Both the position numbers and the translations under genes were made by a program. Positions 45,188 through 52,871 of a stretch of 64,000 nt of DNA are shown here, piece by piece (position 1 is the first letter of the stretch; every line of letters starts with the position of its first letter). Under the pieces are notes generated by a model. It made no database searches, was not told the DNA's origin, and saw only the letters and a list, made by a program, of their open reading frames with translations. Source of the stretch: an uncultured Bacteroidaceae bacterium (GTDB lineage Bacteria > Bacteroidota > Bacteroidia > Bacteroidales > Bacteroidaceae); contig CAJOLI010000005.1 in NCBI GenBank assembly GCA_905235285.1, positions 20,411-84,410 on the forward strand, given 5' to 3'.

Positions 45188-45541
45188 GACAATCGCAGTG
45201 TAAGACTATTTTGTCGCCAAAGTTACAACTATTTTTTTATTCGCAGTGCGGTGTGCGGTACTTTTTGCAAAAACTTATGAAAAAATATTCTCTGAGCTTC
45301 AGAACATCTTCCAAGCAGGCAAAGAGATGGAGGGCGTTGGCAATCAGTTGGTATACTCTATCAGACCGGCACTACTGATAAAGCTCTTCTGCATATTCCT
45401 CACTGGCGGTAGCGTTAGACGAAGCCTGTCGATGCTGTCAGTCAATTTCACGCTCGCCGTACGTCTGCCGCCTTTGCCATGTAAAGAAGAACCTGTATCT
45501 CAGAGGGATAATATATCCTATCAGTCCGTTATCTATCAGCA
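45188..45541. other. Gap between the two halves of the TIR/RyR cluster
   Basis: 354 bp. The right end next to the Rossmann-RyR gene holds its promoter. The rest shows short coding-like stretches on the minus strand broken by stops and probably contains decayed coding DNA. No gene is supported. Confidence 0.5.
45218..45225 (-). promoter_or_regulatory. -7 promoter box of the seven-gene operon
   Basis: TAACTTTG on the minus strand matches TAnnTTTG, 30 bp upstream of the Rossmann-RyR start. The -33 region is not clear. Confidence 0.55.
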
Positions 45542-46005
45542 CTAATCATCGAAAGTTTTGTTTCCGATGTGGTTACCAGCTATCTCCTCGAGGAAATCTT
45601 CACGCATTATCATTAGCAGGTCGCGAGTGTATTCCTGCAACAGACCTTTGTAGTAGGTTACATCCTTATGGTTCGTCCGTGTTATACATTCCCACAGCGT
45701 CCGCTCCGTAGCATCTTTGAAGGCCTCTTCCACTTCTTCACGCTTCCTGGCGGTAAGTAATGAGAGTAGCTTCTGCTCCTCAAGCACCAATGGCGTGCCT
45801 TTGAGTTCCTCCGACGCAGCCTCTTTCCATAGTTCTTCAAGGAACGAACGATACTCAGCTTCAATCTTCAGCGGTAATCCCTTTGTGTATTCCCCTACCG
45901 TCTCAGGCCTCTCAATAGCAGCCTCCTTGACGATGTTCCCAAATACTTCCCGAGCAATTTCTGCTCCTTCTCCTTGCAGAATTTTGTAATTTCAATTGTA
46001 CCCAT
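45542..46005 (-). pseudogene. Small charged protein of unknown function, frameshifted after 7 codons
   Basis: An ATG at 46005 begins MGTIEIT; after a run of four A (45982-45985) the frame must change to keep a smooth protein of about 154 residues (ILQGEGAEIAREVFGNIV... RPETVGEYTKGLPLKIEAEY ... ending HIGNKTFDD). Adding one A makes the whole gene open; in the given sequence the long frame has no start codon. The product is mostly alpha-helical and acidic, with no recognised family. It starts 8 bp after the TIR gene stop and is probably co-transcribed with it, perhaps as a partner or inhibitor. The missing base is either a mutation or a homopolymer assembly error. Confidence 0.6.
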
Positions 46006-46013
46006 ATATCTCA

Positions 46014-47273
46014 TTAATTGGTTTCATTTATGCTTTGTTCTAAAGCTTTCGTCTGCTGGTCCAATTGCTCAAGCTTTTCGTTCATATCGTCCAGCTGCTG
46101 TTCTTCGTAGTTAACATTTGATCCAATCTTGTCAAGTTCTGCATCCATGCGTGTCATCTCTTGCAACTGAAAGTTTTCATATTCCTCTGATGAAAGTCCG
46201 AAAGGCACACCATTAGGATAGTTCTTCCATTTACCTGAAAGACTGTAATGTGTTTTTCTACATTCTTGGGGGATTAATGAAAGTTGCTGCATATAGGCGT
46301 AGTAAAATGCATCAAGGTTGTGACGAAAACATCGAGAGGTAACCTCGAGTGTCGTGCGGCTCGTCTTGTTATAAAGTTGCTCATCAATAAACATACGAAC
46401 ACTCTCGCAAAGATCCTTGACTTCATCAAACATACCCACATAGTACGGGGCGAAAGCTTCAAGTTCTTCTTTCTCGATACCTCTCATGCCGAGAATGATA
46501 CTTTGTATAGCAGATATATTGAACTGTGGTTGAGGAACACTCTTAAGGTAACGTTCAGACTCCTTTTCTGCTTTATCAATGCTCATTGCCAGCCCCTTCT
46601 CTAAGTCTGCTATATCCTCAGATGTCGCGCCAGGTATTTGGTCAAAGAAATAGGAGACCGCTTCTTCCACATCATTATTTACGTCGGCCAGCAAATCTAA
46701 GGCTCCCATGCATGACGACATCTGAGTCGCTACGTTTGTGCAGATAGTGCGTGTAACCCGCCAACCGAAATAAAAAAGTAGCGCCAGGATAATAGTCAAT
46801 ACTGCTACCGCCGTGCACCCCCAAACTGCTATATGTCGGGTGAAACGTGAAGGCTTACTTTTGAGATAACCTATTAGGCGTTTCATGGCAAGATCAAAGT
46901 AATCGTGCCCTGCCGAGGTGATTGCCTGATAGTTACGAAGCTCTTCCATCCCTTCTGGCATGGTTTGCGGCCATTCAAAACCTGCCAGCATCACAGGAAT
47001 TATATTCTTGTTATGCTGCATGGCACATAGCACTTCTTGGCGCACCCAGTCCTCAGAATCACTACAGCGATCTAAAGCGTTTGCTGGCAGAATAAGAATA
47101 AAGTCCTTGCAATTCTTGATGACATCAAGCAATTGGACATTGAACTTTCCTGCATTAAGCGTGTCAACGTCAAAGAATACGTTGTAACCGGCATGGCGCA
47201 ACTTCTCTGCTATGAGACTGGCCGTATCGAAGGAGTTTTGTCTCCTGTAGCTGATGAAGATATCGTATTTCAT
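46014..47273 (-). CDS. TIR-domain membrane protein with C-terminal coiled coil
   Basis: 419 residues. Residues 1-130 are a classical TIR domain (YDIFISYRRQNSFDTASLIAE, GYNVFFDVDTLNAGKF, FILILPANALDRC); Glu80 in EDWVRQEV is at the position of the catalytic glutamate of NAD-cleaving TIRs. One TM helix lies at about 148-170. A mostly helical extracytoplasmic or membrane-adjacent region follows and the last 50 residues form a coiled coil (LDDMNEKLEQLDQQTKALEQ). Bacterial TIRs of this kind degrade NAD or make cyclic ADP-ribose-type signals; activity here is not shown. The channel-like gene ends 107 bp upstream. Confidence 0.9.
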   Translation of the reverse strand: MKYDIFISYRRQNSFDTASLIAEKLRHAGYNVFFDVDTLNAGKFNVQLLDVIKNCKDFILILPANALDRCSDSEDWVRQEVLCAMQHNKNIIPVMLAGFEWPQTMPEGMEELRNYQAITSAGHDYFDLAMKRLIGYLKSKPSRFTRHIAVWGCTAVAVLTIILALLFYFGWRVTRTICTNVATQMSSCMGALDLLADVNNDVEEAVSYFFDQIPGATSEDIADLEKGLAMSIDKAEKESERYLKSVPQPQFNISAIQSIILGMRGIEKEELEAFAPYYVGMFDEVKDLCESVRMFIDEQLYNKTSRTTLEVTSRCFRHNLDAFYYAYMQQLSLIPQECRKTHYSLSGKWKNYPNGVPFGLSSEEYENFQLQEMTRMDAELDKIGSNVNYEEQQLDDMNEKLEQLDQQTKALEQSINETN

Positions 47274-47380
47274 TGCTTATTGATGTTGTATTCATCGCCA
47301 TAGATCGGGGTGGATTTTGAGGGTGTCATCGCGGACAGGTCCCGTGTAATCAGTCGTTGTATGATTTTGTGGTCGGTCAT

Positions 47381-49552
47381 TTACTTCTCCGTCATCTTCA
47401 TTATCCATGGGATATACCGCGATAACTCCTTGTCGAGTTCTTGGATGTCGTCGAGCTCGTCGAATGGGCGAATATCGTGGTGGATGAAAAGGAGCTTGTT
47501 GTTTGCCAGCTCGTCGGCATAATCGCTGTGGGCGTATTTGTCTTCGTTGCTGCGAGGCTTCCTGAATCCCATCAGCAGCTTCTCCACGTTCCAGCGGTTG
47601 TGTTCGATGCGGGCCATTGTCTCTGTTTCGTTATCTTCAAGCGGACTTGTGTCGAGGCTCCTGTCATCGTGCGGACGTCCTCGCATAGCACGCAGCGAGG
47701 CGAGCTTGATTTGCATGGTGTATGCATTGTATAGGTTCGACCACTTATTGGCCACGGAGAGCTTCCGCCATTCTTTGTCGGCCTCGGCCCACAACTTGTC
47801 TTCAGGCATCGCATCCAATGCAAAAATTTCCTGAAACTTGTTGGCGGATGGCATGGTGGCATAAAGATAGTTGATGAGTTTGGCGCGCTGGAGCGATTGT
47901 TCGTCTTCGCTATAGGCCGAGGCATTCATCCCGAAAGGATAGATGTTGGCGTAGCGGGCTTGGCGCTTTGTTTGCTTGAGGCTTCCTTCGTCGGTGACGG
48001 TAGAATAATTCATCTTTTCCGGCACTTCGCGATGGTCGGCAGCGCGCAGGTTAGTGACGAAATTATCGGAGCGGTCCTGGCGAATGAAGATGGGCACTTC
48101 ATTGTCGTAGACTTCATCGGGCATATTCATTCCCATAACGAAGTTTTGGCGCTGGTCGGCCAGGGCGAGGAAGATGGAGAGTTGTTGCTCCTTGCCGTGA
48201 AGCGAAGCCCAACGGCTTATCTCGTCCTGCACTCTCCGCGAGAAGACGTTACCTTTGATAAATTCGAACTCCACGTCGAGGAAATTGATTTCGGAAGCTG
48301 GTAGGTTGGTAGGACGGACTATCTGTGTGCGTCTGGGAATCGTGTCGTCAGAGAGATCGAGGTAGCTATATGGCTGAACCTCAAAGAAATGGCGGTTGCG
48401 GGTCGTGAATTCGTCCTTTTCCTTATCGGCATTGATGTCGATGAAGGTTATGCGCGTGCGGGCCTTGTCGGCATTCGGGAAATGTAGCAGATGAGCCGCT
48501 TCCATGGCTACGGCTACGGCCAGATTGGTAGTGCCGACGAAGACGAGGTGGACGTATTTCTTATCGTCTGGCGTAATGCCTTTTTCGCCGTATACTGCAG
48601 GATAGTCGTACGTCTGCTCTGGGCTGCCAGAGTTGTCGAAGCCTCGGTATTTGCGCTTGATAAATAATTGTTTTGCCCAGCCGGTGTGGGAATTATATGG
48701 AATGAATTCCATGCCGAGTTCTCTCACTTGTCCGAAAATCTCAGATGTCTTGAACGCTGCATAGGTGTCGAGGTCTTTGAAGACACATGTGATACGACGA
48801 GGCCGAGCCGTAGCGCTTAACTGCTTCAGGTAGCGACAAATTCTGTCGATGCATTCAACATTGATGGCATCGTGAGCCGGACGAGAGAGACTCCCGACAA
48901 TAAAAATCTGTTCTGCTGATTCAAGATGTAGATTTTTGTATGTATCTACGGACGTGCGATGGCCGTAGTTGATAATGAGATGATCCATCTGCTTTCGGCT
49001 GAACGATTTCAGAAGTTTCTCTCGCAGTTCTGCTGGATGCATCGAGCTCAGAAGTAGTACGTAAGCACTTTCATCCTTAAAGATGTTGGAAATGATGGAC
49101 GGCACCATGTCATCATAGCCCATAATGACGTGGTGGCCAGAGCGGAGGTAATGAATGTGACCTTCACGATGCTTCTCTACGCGGCGCTCTAAAGCATTGG
49201 TCAAGACGGATATGATCATACCATTAAAAATGAAGAGGCCTATCACATAAATGATACTACTGACTATTAGTGCCCATCCGTGGACGCCGTCGTGTGTATA
49301 TAAATTATTAAGGGCATTGGTATCAATCAGGAGGTAGAGCGGCAGCAGCCATTCAGGTAGATGCCTCTGATTGCAGAAATCTTCCCACCTGCACCCTGAC
49401 AGATGAAGGAAAAGCCATGAAAGCAGGAAAACGACAACAAGGACGATGCCTAGGATGGCGAACTGCTCCAGTAGACTCTTCGAGAGGAGTCTGTCGAAAC
49501 TAAGCTTGATTTTATTGGTTGACCTCTTCATTTTTGTCATTTCAACTTTCAT
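47381..49552 (-). CDS. Two-TM pore-like protein with tandem Rossmann/RCK domains and C-terminal RyR domain
   Basis: 723 residues. TM1 is at about 31-52 (FAILGIVLVVVFLLSWLFLH), TM2 at about 94-118 (ALIVSSIIYVIGLFIFNGMI), with a 40-residue loop between them that lacks a K+ filter (no TxGYG; it reads LLIDTNALNNLYTHDG). Rossmann/TrkA-N-like domains follow (HYLRSGHHVIMGYDDMVPSI near 135-300; YVHLVFVGTTNLAVAVAMEAA near 335-470). The layout resembles CASTOR/POLLUX-type ion channels. The C-terminus (about 640-710) is a RyR domain (RIEHNRWNVEKLLMGFRKP, LLFIHHDIRPFDELD). It is likely a ligand-gated ion channel or sensor in the inner membrane. The TIR gene follows 107 bp downstream. Confidence 0.82.
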   Translation of the reverse strand: MKVEMTKMKRSTNKIKLSFDRLLSKSLLEQFAILGIVLVVVFLLSWLFLHLSGCRWEDFCNQRHLPEWLLPLYLLIDTNALNNLYTHDGVHGWALIVSSIIYVIGLFIFNGMIISVLTNALERRVEKHREGHIHYLRSGHHVIMGYDDMVPSIISNIFKDESAYVLLLSSMHPAELREKLLKSFSRKQMDHLIINYGHRTSVDTYKNLHLESAEQIFIVGSLSRPAHDAINVECIDRICRYLKQLSATARPRRITCVFKDLDTYAAFKTSEIFGQVRELGMEFIPYNSHTGWAKQLFIKRKYRGFDNSGSPEQTYDYPAVYGEKGITPDDKKYVHLVFVGTTNLAVAVAMEAAHLLHFPNADKARTRITFIDINADKEKDEFTTRNRHFFEVQPYSYLDLSDDTIPRRTQIVRPTNLPASEINFLDVEFEFIKGNVFSRRVQDEISRWASLHGKEQQLSIFLALADQRQNFVMGMNMPDEVYDNEVPIFIRQDRSDNFVTNLRAADHREVPEKMNYSTVTDEGSLKQTKRQARYANIYPFGMNASAYSEDEQSLQRAKLINYLYATMPSANKFQEIFALDAMPEDKLWAEADKEWRKLSVANKWSNLYNAYTMQIKLASLRAMRGRPHDDRSLDTSPLEDNETETMARIEHNRWNVEKLLMGFRKPRSNEDKYAHSDYADELANNKLLFIHHDIRPFDELDDIQELDKELSRYIPWIMKMTEK

Positions 49553-49624
49553 TGTGATGTATTGGTCGGCCTGCAGCCGGCGTTAGCGTCCTGAAAACCA
49601 ATGGAATTCAGAACCCAGCGAAAG

Positions 49625-52330
49625 TTATTCATTTGCTTCTGCTTTTGGTGTTCTTTGCCGCCAGAGTCCCCAGCCGAGGAGTGCGAGGAAGAGGACGGCA
49701 AGGGCTATGAGTGCTCCGTTGGCTATGGCCTCGGAAGTGCGTAGGCTCTGCGGGTTGAATCGGAATTCAATGACATGCTTGCCAGCAGGTATGACTGCGG
49801 CTCTCAGGACATAGTTTGCTCTCAGGATGTCTGTCAACTGCCCGTCGATGGTGCATTGCCATCCGGGATAGTAGATATCGGAGAATACGGCGAGTCGCTC
49901 CTCGGGGATATCTGCTTCGAAAGTGAGGGCATTGGCCTCGTAGGCCGTCAGACGAAGAGTCGGTGCAGCATCCAGAGAGTCAGTTGTAGCTGTAGCTATA
50001 GCCGTGCCTCCTGCGCTGATGAGTCCGGCGGGCATGCGGTCGACGAAGCGGCGGTCGACGATGGCTGTGGTGCGTGGGTTGATGGCAGCGAGTTCGGCCA
50101 GCTCCTCGTCGGCATTATCAGCGAGGAGCACGTTGTCCACCAGCCAGGCGTTGCCCATGGCCCACGGATTCTGCAGCGGTGCGGTCTGTCCACCTTGCAG
50201 GGGCATGATGGCGTATTTCATGTTCAGCATGTTCAGCACAGGGAACAGCGAGTCGCCGTTGACCTGTGCGAGATCGCCGCCTGCGTCGGCAGCAGCCATG
50301 TGGAGTGCGATGAGCTCTGGCTGGATATACGCCTCGATGAGTTCCTGGTATCGGCGTAGTTTGGCAGCGTGGTATCCTCCGATGCTCTTGTGCCAGTAGC
50401 TGGTGGTGTTGTCGTTGAAGGTTGACACCGCGAGGTTAGCCACGCGATAGTATGGGTCTGTGTCCTCGAGTATGGCCTCGTCTGTGGCAGTCTTCTGGAA
50501 GAACTCTTGTGGAGGCTGAGGAGCAGAGAACATCGAGTCGTTGAGGTAGCGCTTGTTGACATCCCACATATCTGCCGTGCAGAGCACGATGAGACACGCT
50601 ACAGCCATCCAGCCCTTGATTTTCTTGAAATAGAAGGTCAGCAGGACGGCACAGCCCACGAGGATAATGACAAGTGAGCGCCCGGCGTCTGCCGTGAAGA
50701 CGGCGCGGCGCATACTGTTCAGGTTGGCCATGATGGGCGCCAGCATCTCCTGCGGGATGTAGCCCTGTTGGGCTGCCGAAGTAAGCATCTGCGACTCGCT
50801 CGAACTTACGTAGTTACCGAAGAAGACGTCAGGCATCAGCCAGAAGAGGAGGCATGGTCCGGCCGTCAGCAATAGGGCTACAAGGCCTTTCTTCATCAAT
50901 GACTGACGAGAATCGGCTGATAGCGTTCCCGGGGTCTGGGCAGAACTTGATTCGTCATTCATCATCATGAAGAGTTCGCGCAGTGCCATCATAGCGAGCA
51001 GGGGTATGGTGAACTCAGCTATAACGAGTATTGACGCTACGGTGCGGAACTTGTCGTACATCGGCACGTAGTCGAGCCAAAGGTCGGTCCACGGCATGAA
51101 ATTCTTGCCCCATGCGAGGGTTATACTGAGCAGGGTTGCAATCAAAAGAGCCCATTTCATCGATCCTTTGACTATGAAAAGACCGAGAATGAAAAGGAAT
51201 AAGACGAATGCCCCGACGTAGACGGGTCCGCTTGTGCCGGGCTGCTCGCCCCAGTATTGTCCGAGGCTCTGATAGACGGGCATATAGGTTGGGTCGGCCT
51301 TTTGCATGGCTGTCTTGCTCTGCGTGAGAGGTTGCGAAGCTCCGCCCTTGACGTTGGGAATGAGCAACGACCAAGTCTCGCCGATGCCATAGCTCCACGC
51401 CGTGATGTAGTCGCGCTCGAGGCCGCTGGAGGTCTGGTTGGCAGGATCTTTGGTGGCCTGCGTCAGCTCGCTCTTGCCGCGCATGGATTCCTTGGAATAT
51501 TCCCACGTGTGGAAGAGGTTGGAAGCGTTGATGGCAATGCCAATGAGGCAGCCGAGGGCGAAGGTGGCGGTGCCTTTGAGCCATTTGATGAATGACGAAT
51601 GCCGAGTAACGGATGACGTATGAGTCTGTCCTTCGCGAGGTGGCGCTGAATTAAATTCCTCATCCTGAGCGAGGCGAGCTTCGTCATCCGCCATTTCAAA
51701 GAGGAAAGCCAGTGCCATCAGTGCGATGACAAAGGCGAAGTAGTAGCTCATCTGCACATGGTTAGACAGAATCTGGAGAGCCATGAAGACGGCCGTCAGC
51801 AGTAGGCCCCACCCATAACGTCCGCGGTAGCAGAGCACCATGCCGGCTATCGTTGGCGGTATGTAGGCCAGGGTGTAGAATTTCCAAATATGGCCGGCGC
51901 CTATTATAATGAAGTAATAGCTCGAGAAGGCCCATACGACCGCACCCAGGGCTGCCATCCAGACCTTGAAGTCGAAGGCTCGGAGCATGATGTAGAAGCC
52001 GAGCAACATTATGAACACCAGTACGACGTAGTCAGGCAGGAAGAGCTTATAGACTTGCTCCACCTTCTGCAGCTTCTCGGTCGACGGATAGGATGGCGCC
52101 ATCTGGTATGTAGGCATTCCCGAGAAGAGGGTGTTGGTCCAGCGCGTGCGTACGCCGTTGTGACTCTTGCGGTAGGCCTCCATCTCTGAGGCAGCGCCGG
52201 CGCCGCCGCTGTGGTCGTGCCCTGTCAGCACCAGCCCGTCGCTCACGGGATTTATGAAATAAGCGAAGGAGAGAGCCACGAAGAAGAGTATGGCTGCGAA
52301 GTCCGGTAACAGGCTTTTCAAGTACTTCAT
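49625..52330 (-). CDS. YfhO-family polytopic membrane protein
   Basis: 901 residues with about a dozen TM helices and a large C-terminal extracytoplasmic part. This is the Bacteroidetes YfhO type (GT-C-like membrane glycosyltransferase fold); relatives in Firmicutes glycosylate lipoteichoic acid, but the substrate in Bacteroidales is unknown. Diagnostic segments are DGLVLTGHDHSGGAGAASEM, TLFSGMPTYQM and the late AVFSDIYYPGWQCTIDGQ. The ATG at 52330 was chosen (MKYLKSLLPDFAAILFF) because the longer frame runs into the rpsO terminator. It ends 72 bp before the pore-protein gene on the same strand, so read-through into that cluster is possible. Confidence 0.88.
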   Translation of the reverse strand: MKYLKSLLPDFAAILFFVALSFAYFINPVSDGLVLTGHDHSGGAGAASEMEAYRKSHNGVRTRWTNTLFSGMPTYQMAPSYPSTEKLQKVEQVYKLFLPDYVVLVFIMLLGFYIMLRAFDFKVWMAALGAVVWAFSSYYFIIIGAGHIWKFYTLAYIPPTIAGMVLCYRGRYGWGLLLTAVFMALQILSNHVQMSYYFAFVIALMALAFLFEMADDEARLAQDEEFNSAPPREGQTHTSSVTRHSSFIKWLKGTATFALGCLIGIAINASNLFHTWEYSKESMRGKSELTQATKDPANQTSSGLERDYITAWSYGIGETWSLLIPNVKGGASQPLTQSKTAMQKADPTYMPVYQSLGQYWGEQPGTSGPVYVGAFVLFLFILGLFIVKGSMKWALLIATLLSITLAWGKNFMPWTDLWLDYVPMYDKFRTVASILVIAEFTIPLLAMMALRELFMMMNDESSSAQTPGTLSADSRQSLMKKGLVALLLTAGPCLLFWLMPDVFFGNYVSSSESQMLTSAAQQGYIPQEMLAPIMANLNSMRRAVFTADAGRSLVIILVGCAVLLTFYFKKIKGWMAVACLIVLCTADMWDVNKRYLNDSMFSAPQPPQEFFQKTATDEAILEDTDPYYRVANLAVSTFNDNTTSYWHKSIGGYHAAKLRRYQELIEAYIQPELIALHMAAADAGGDLAQVNGDSLFPVLNMLNMKYAIMPLQGGQTAPLQNPWAMGNAWLVDNVLLADNADEELAELAAINPRTTAIVDRRFVDRMPAGLISAGGTAIATATTDSLDAAPTLRLTAYEANALTFEADIPEERLAVFSDIYYPGWQCTIDGQLTDILRANYVLRAAVIPAGKHVIEFRFNPQSLRTSEAIANGALIALAVLFLALLGWGLWRQRTPKAEANE

Positions 52331-52352
52331 AAGAACAGAATATTCGTTGTGT

Positions 52353-52387
52353 AAAAAAAAACTGCGCCACCTGATTGGGCAGCGCAG
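52353..52387 (-). terminator. Rho-independent terminator of rpsO
   Basis: Minus strand: a 10-bp stem ctgcgctgcc/ggtggcgcag (two G-U pairs), short loop, then an uninterrupted T tract (9 T). It lies 29 bp past the rpsO stop. Confidence 0.9.
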
Positions 52388-52415
52388 CTGTGGATTGTCG
52401 CGAAGAGGCTGCGCC

Positions 52416-52685
52416 TTACTTACGCAGACCCAGAGCCTTGACGATAGCACGATAGCGTGTGATGTCGCGCTTCTTCAGGTAGTTGAGCAGGGCACGACGC
52501 TTACCTACGAGACCCGTGAGGGCGCGCTCGGTGCTGTGGTCCTTGCGGTTTTGCTTCATGTGCTCAGTCAGGTGAGCAATGCGGAAGCTGAAGAGTGCAA
52601 TCTGGCTCTCGGCGCTGCCCGTGTTGGTGGCGCCGCCGCCGAACTGTTCGAAGAGTTCGGCCTTCTTAGCTGAATCTAAATACAT
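52416..52685 (-). CDS. rpsO: 30S ribosomal protein S15
   Basis: 89 residues, the normal length of S15, which binds 16S rRNA early in 30S assembly. The sequence MYLDSAKKAELFEQFGG, then GSAESQIALFSFRIAHLTEH, HSTERALTGLVGKRRALLNY and RYRAIVKALGLRK is diagnostic. The ATG at 52685 was chosen over a longer frame that lacks family similarity. Own promoter and terminator. Confidence 0.98.
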   Translation of the reverse strand: MYLDSAKKAELFEQFGGGATNTGSAESQIALFSFRIAHLTEHMKQNRKDHSTERALTGLVGKRRALLNYLKKRDITRYRAIVKALGLRK

Positions 52686-52799
52686 AATAGTTTGATGAAT
52701 TGAGGTTTGAAAATTACATCCTTTAGGTGGAGAGCCGTCGTCATCAATCGTCGTGCACCCACCCTCGAATGCAGCTATCGTGTTGCACAATAGCGGGCG

Positions 52800-52807
52800 C
52801 AAAGGTA
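52800..52807 (-). promoter_or_regulatory. -7 box of the rpsO promoter
   Basis: TACCTTTG on the minus strand (TAnnTTTG consensus). The leader is about 105 nt, long enough for autoregulation as known for S15 in other bacteria. Confidence 0.6.
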
Positions 52808-52871
52808 GCAATAAAAGCGAAAAGAGAAAAATGAATAGCAGAAAATCTTTCTTCTGTGAGCGTTTTTCTTT

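Noticed and set aside
45246..45545. Plus-strand ORF of 99 residues in the gap of the TIR/RyR cluster
   Set aside because: Composition is not protein-like, it runs against all neighbours and no motif is visible.
52331..52450. Upstream extension of the YfhO reading frame
   Set aside because: It covers the rpsO terminator and the end of rpsO; the ATG at 52330 precedes the first TM helix.
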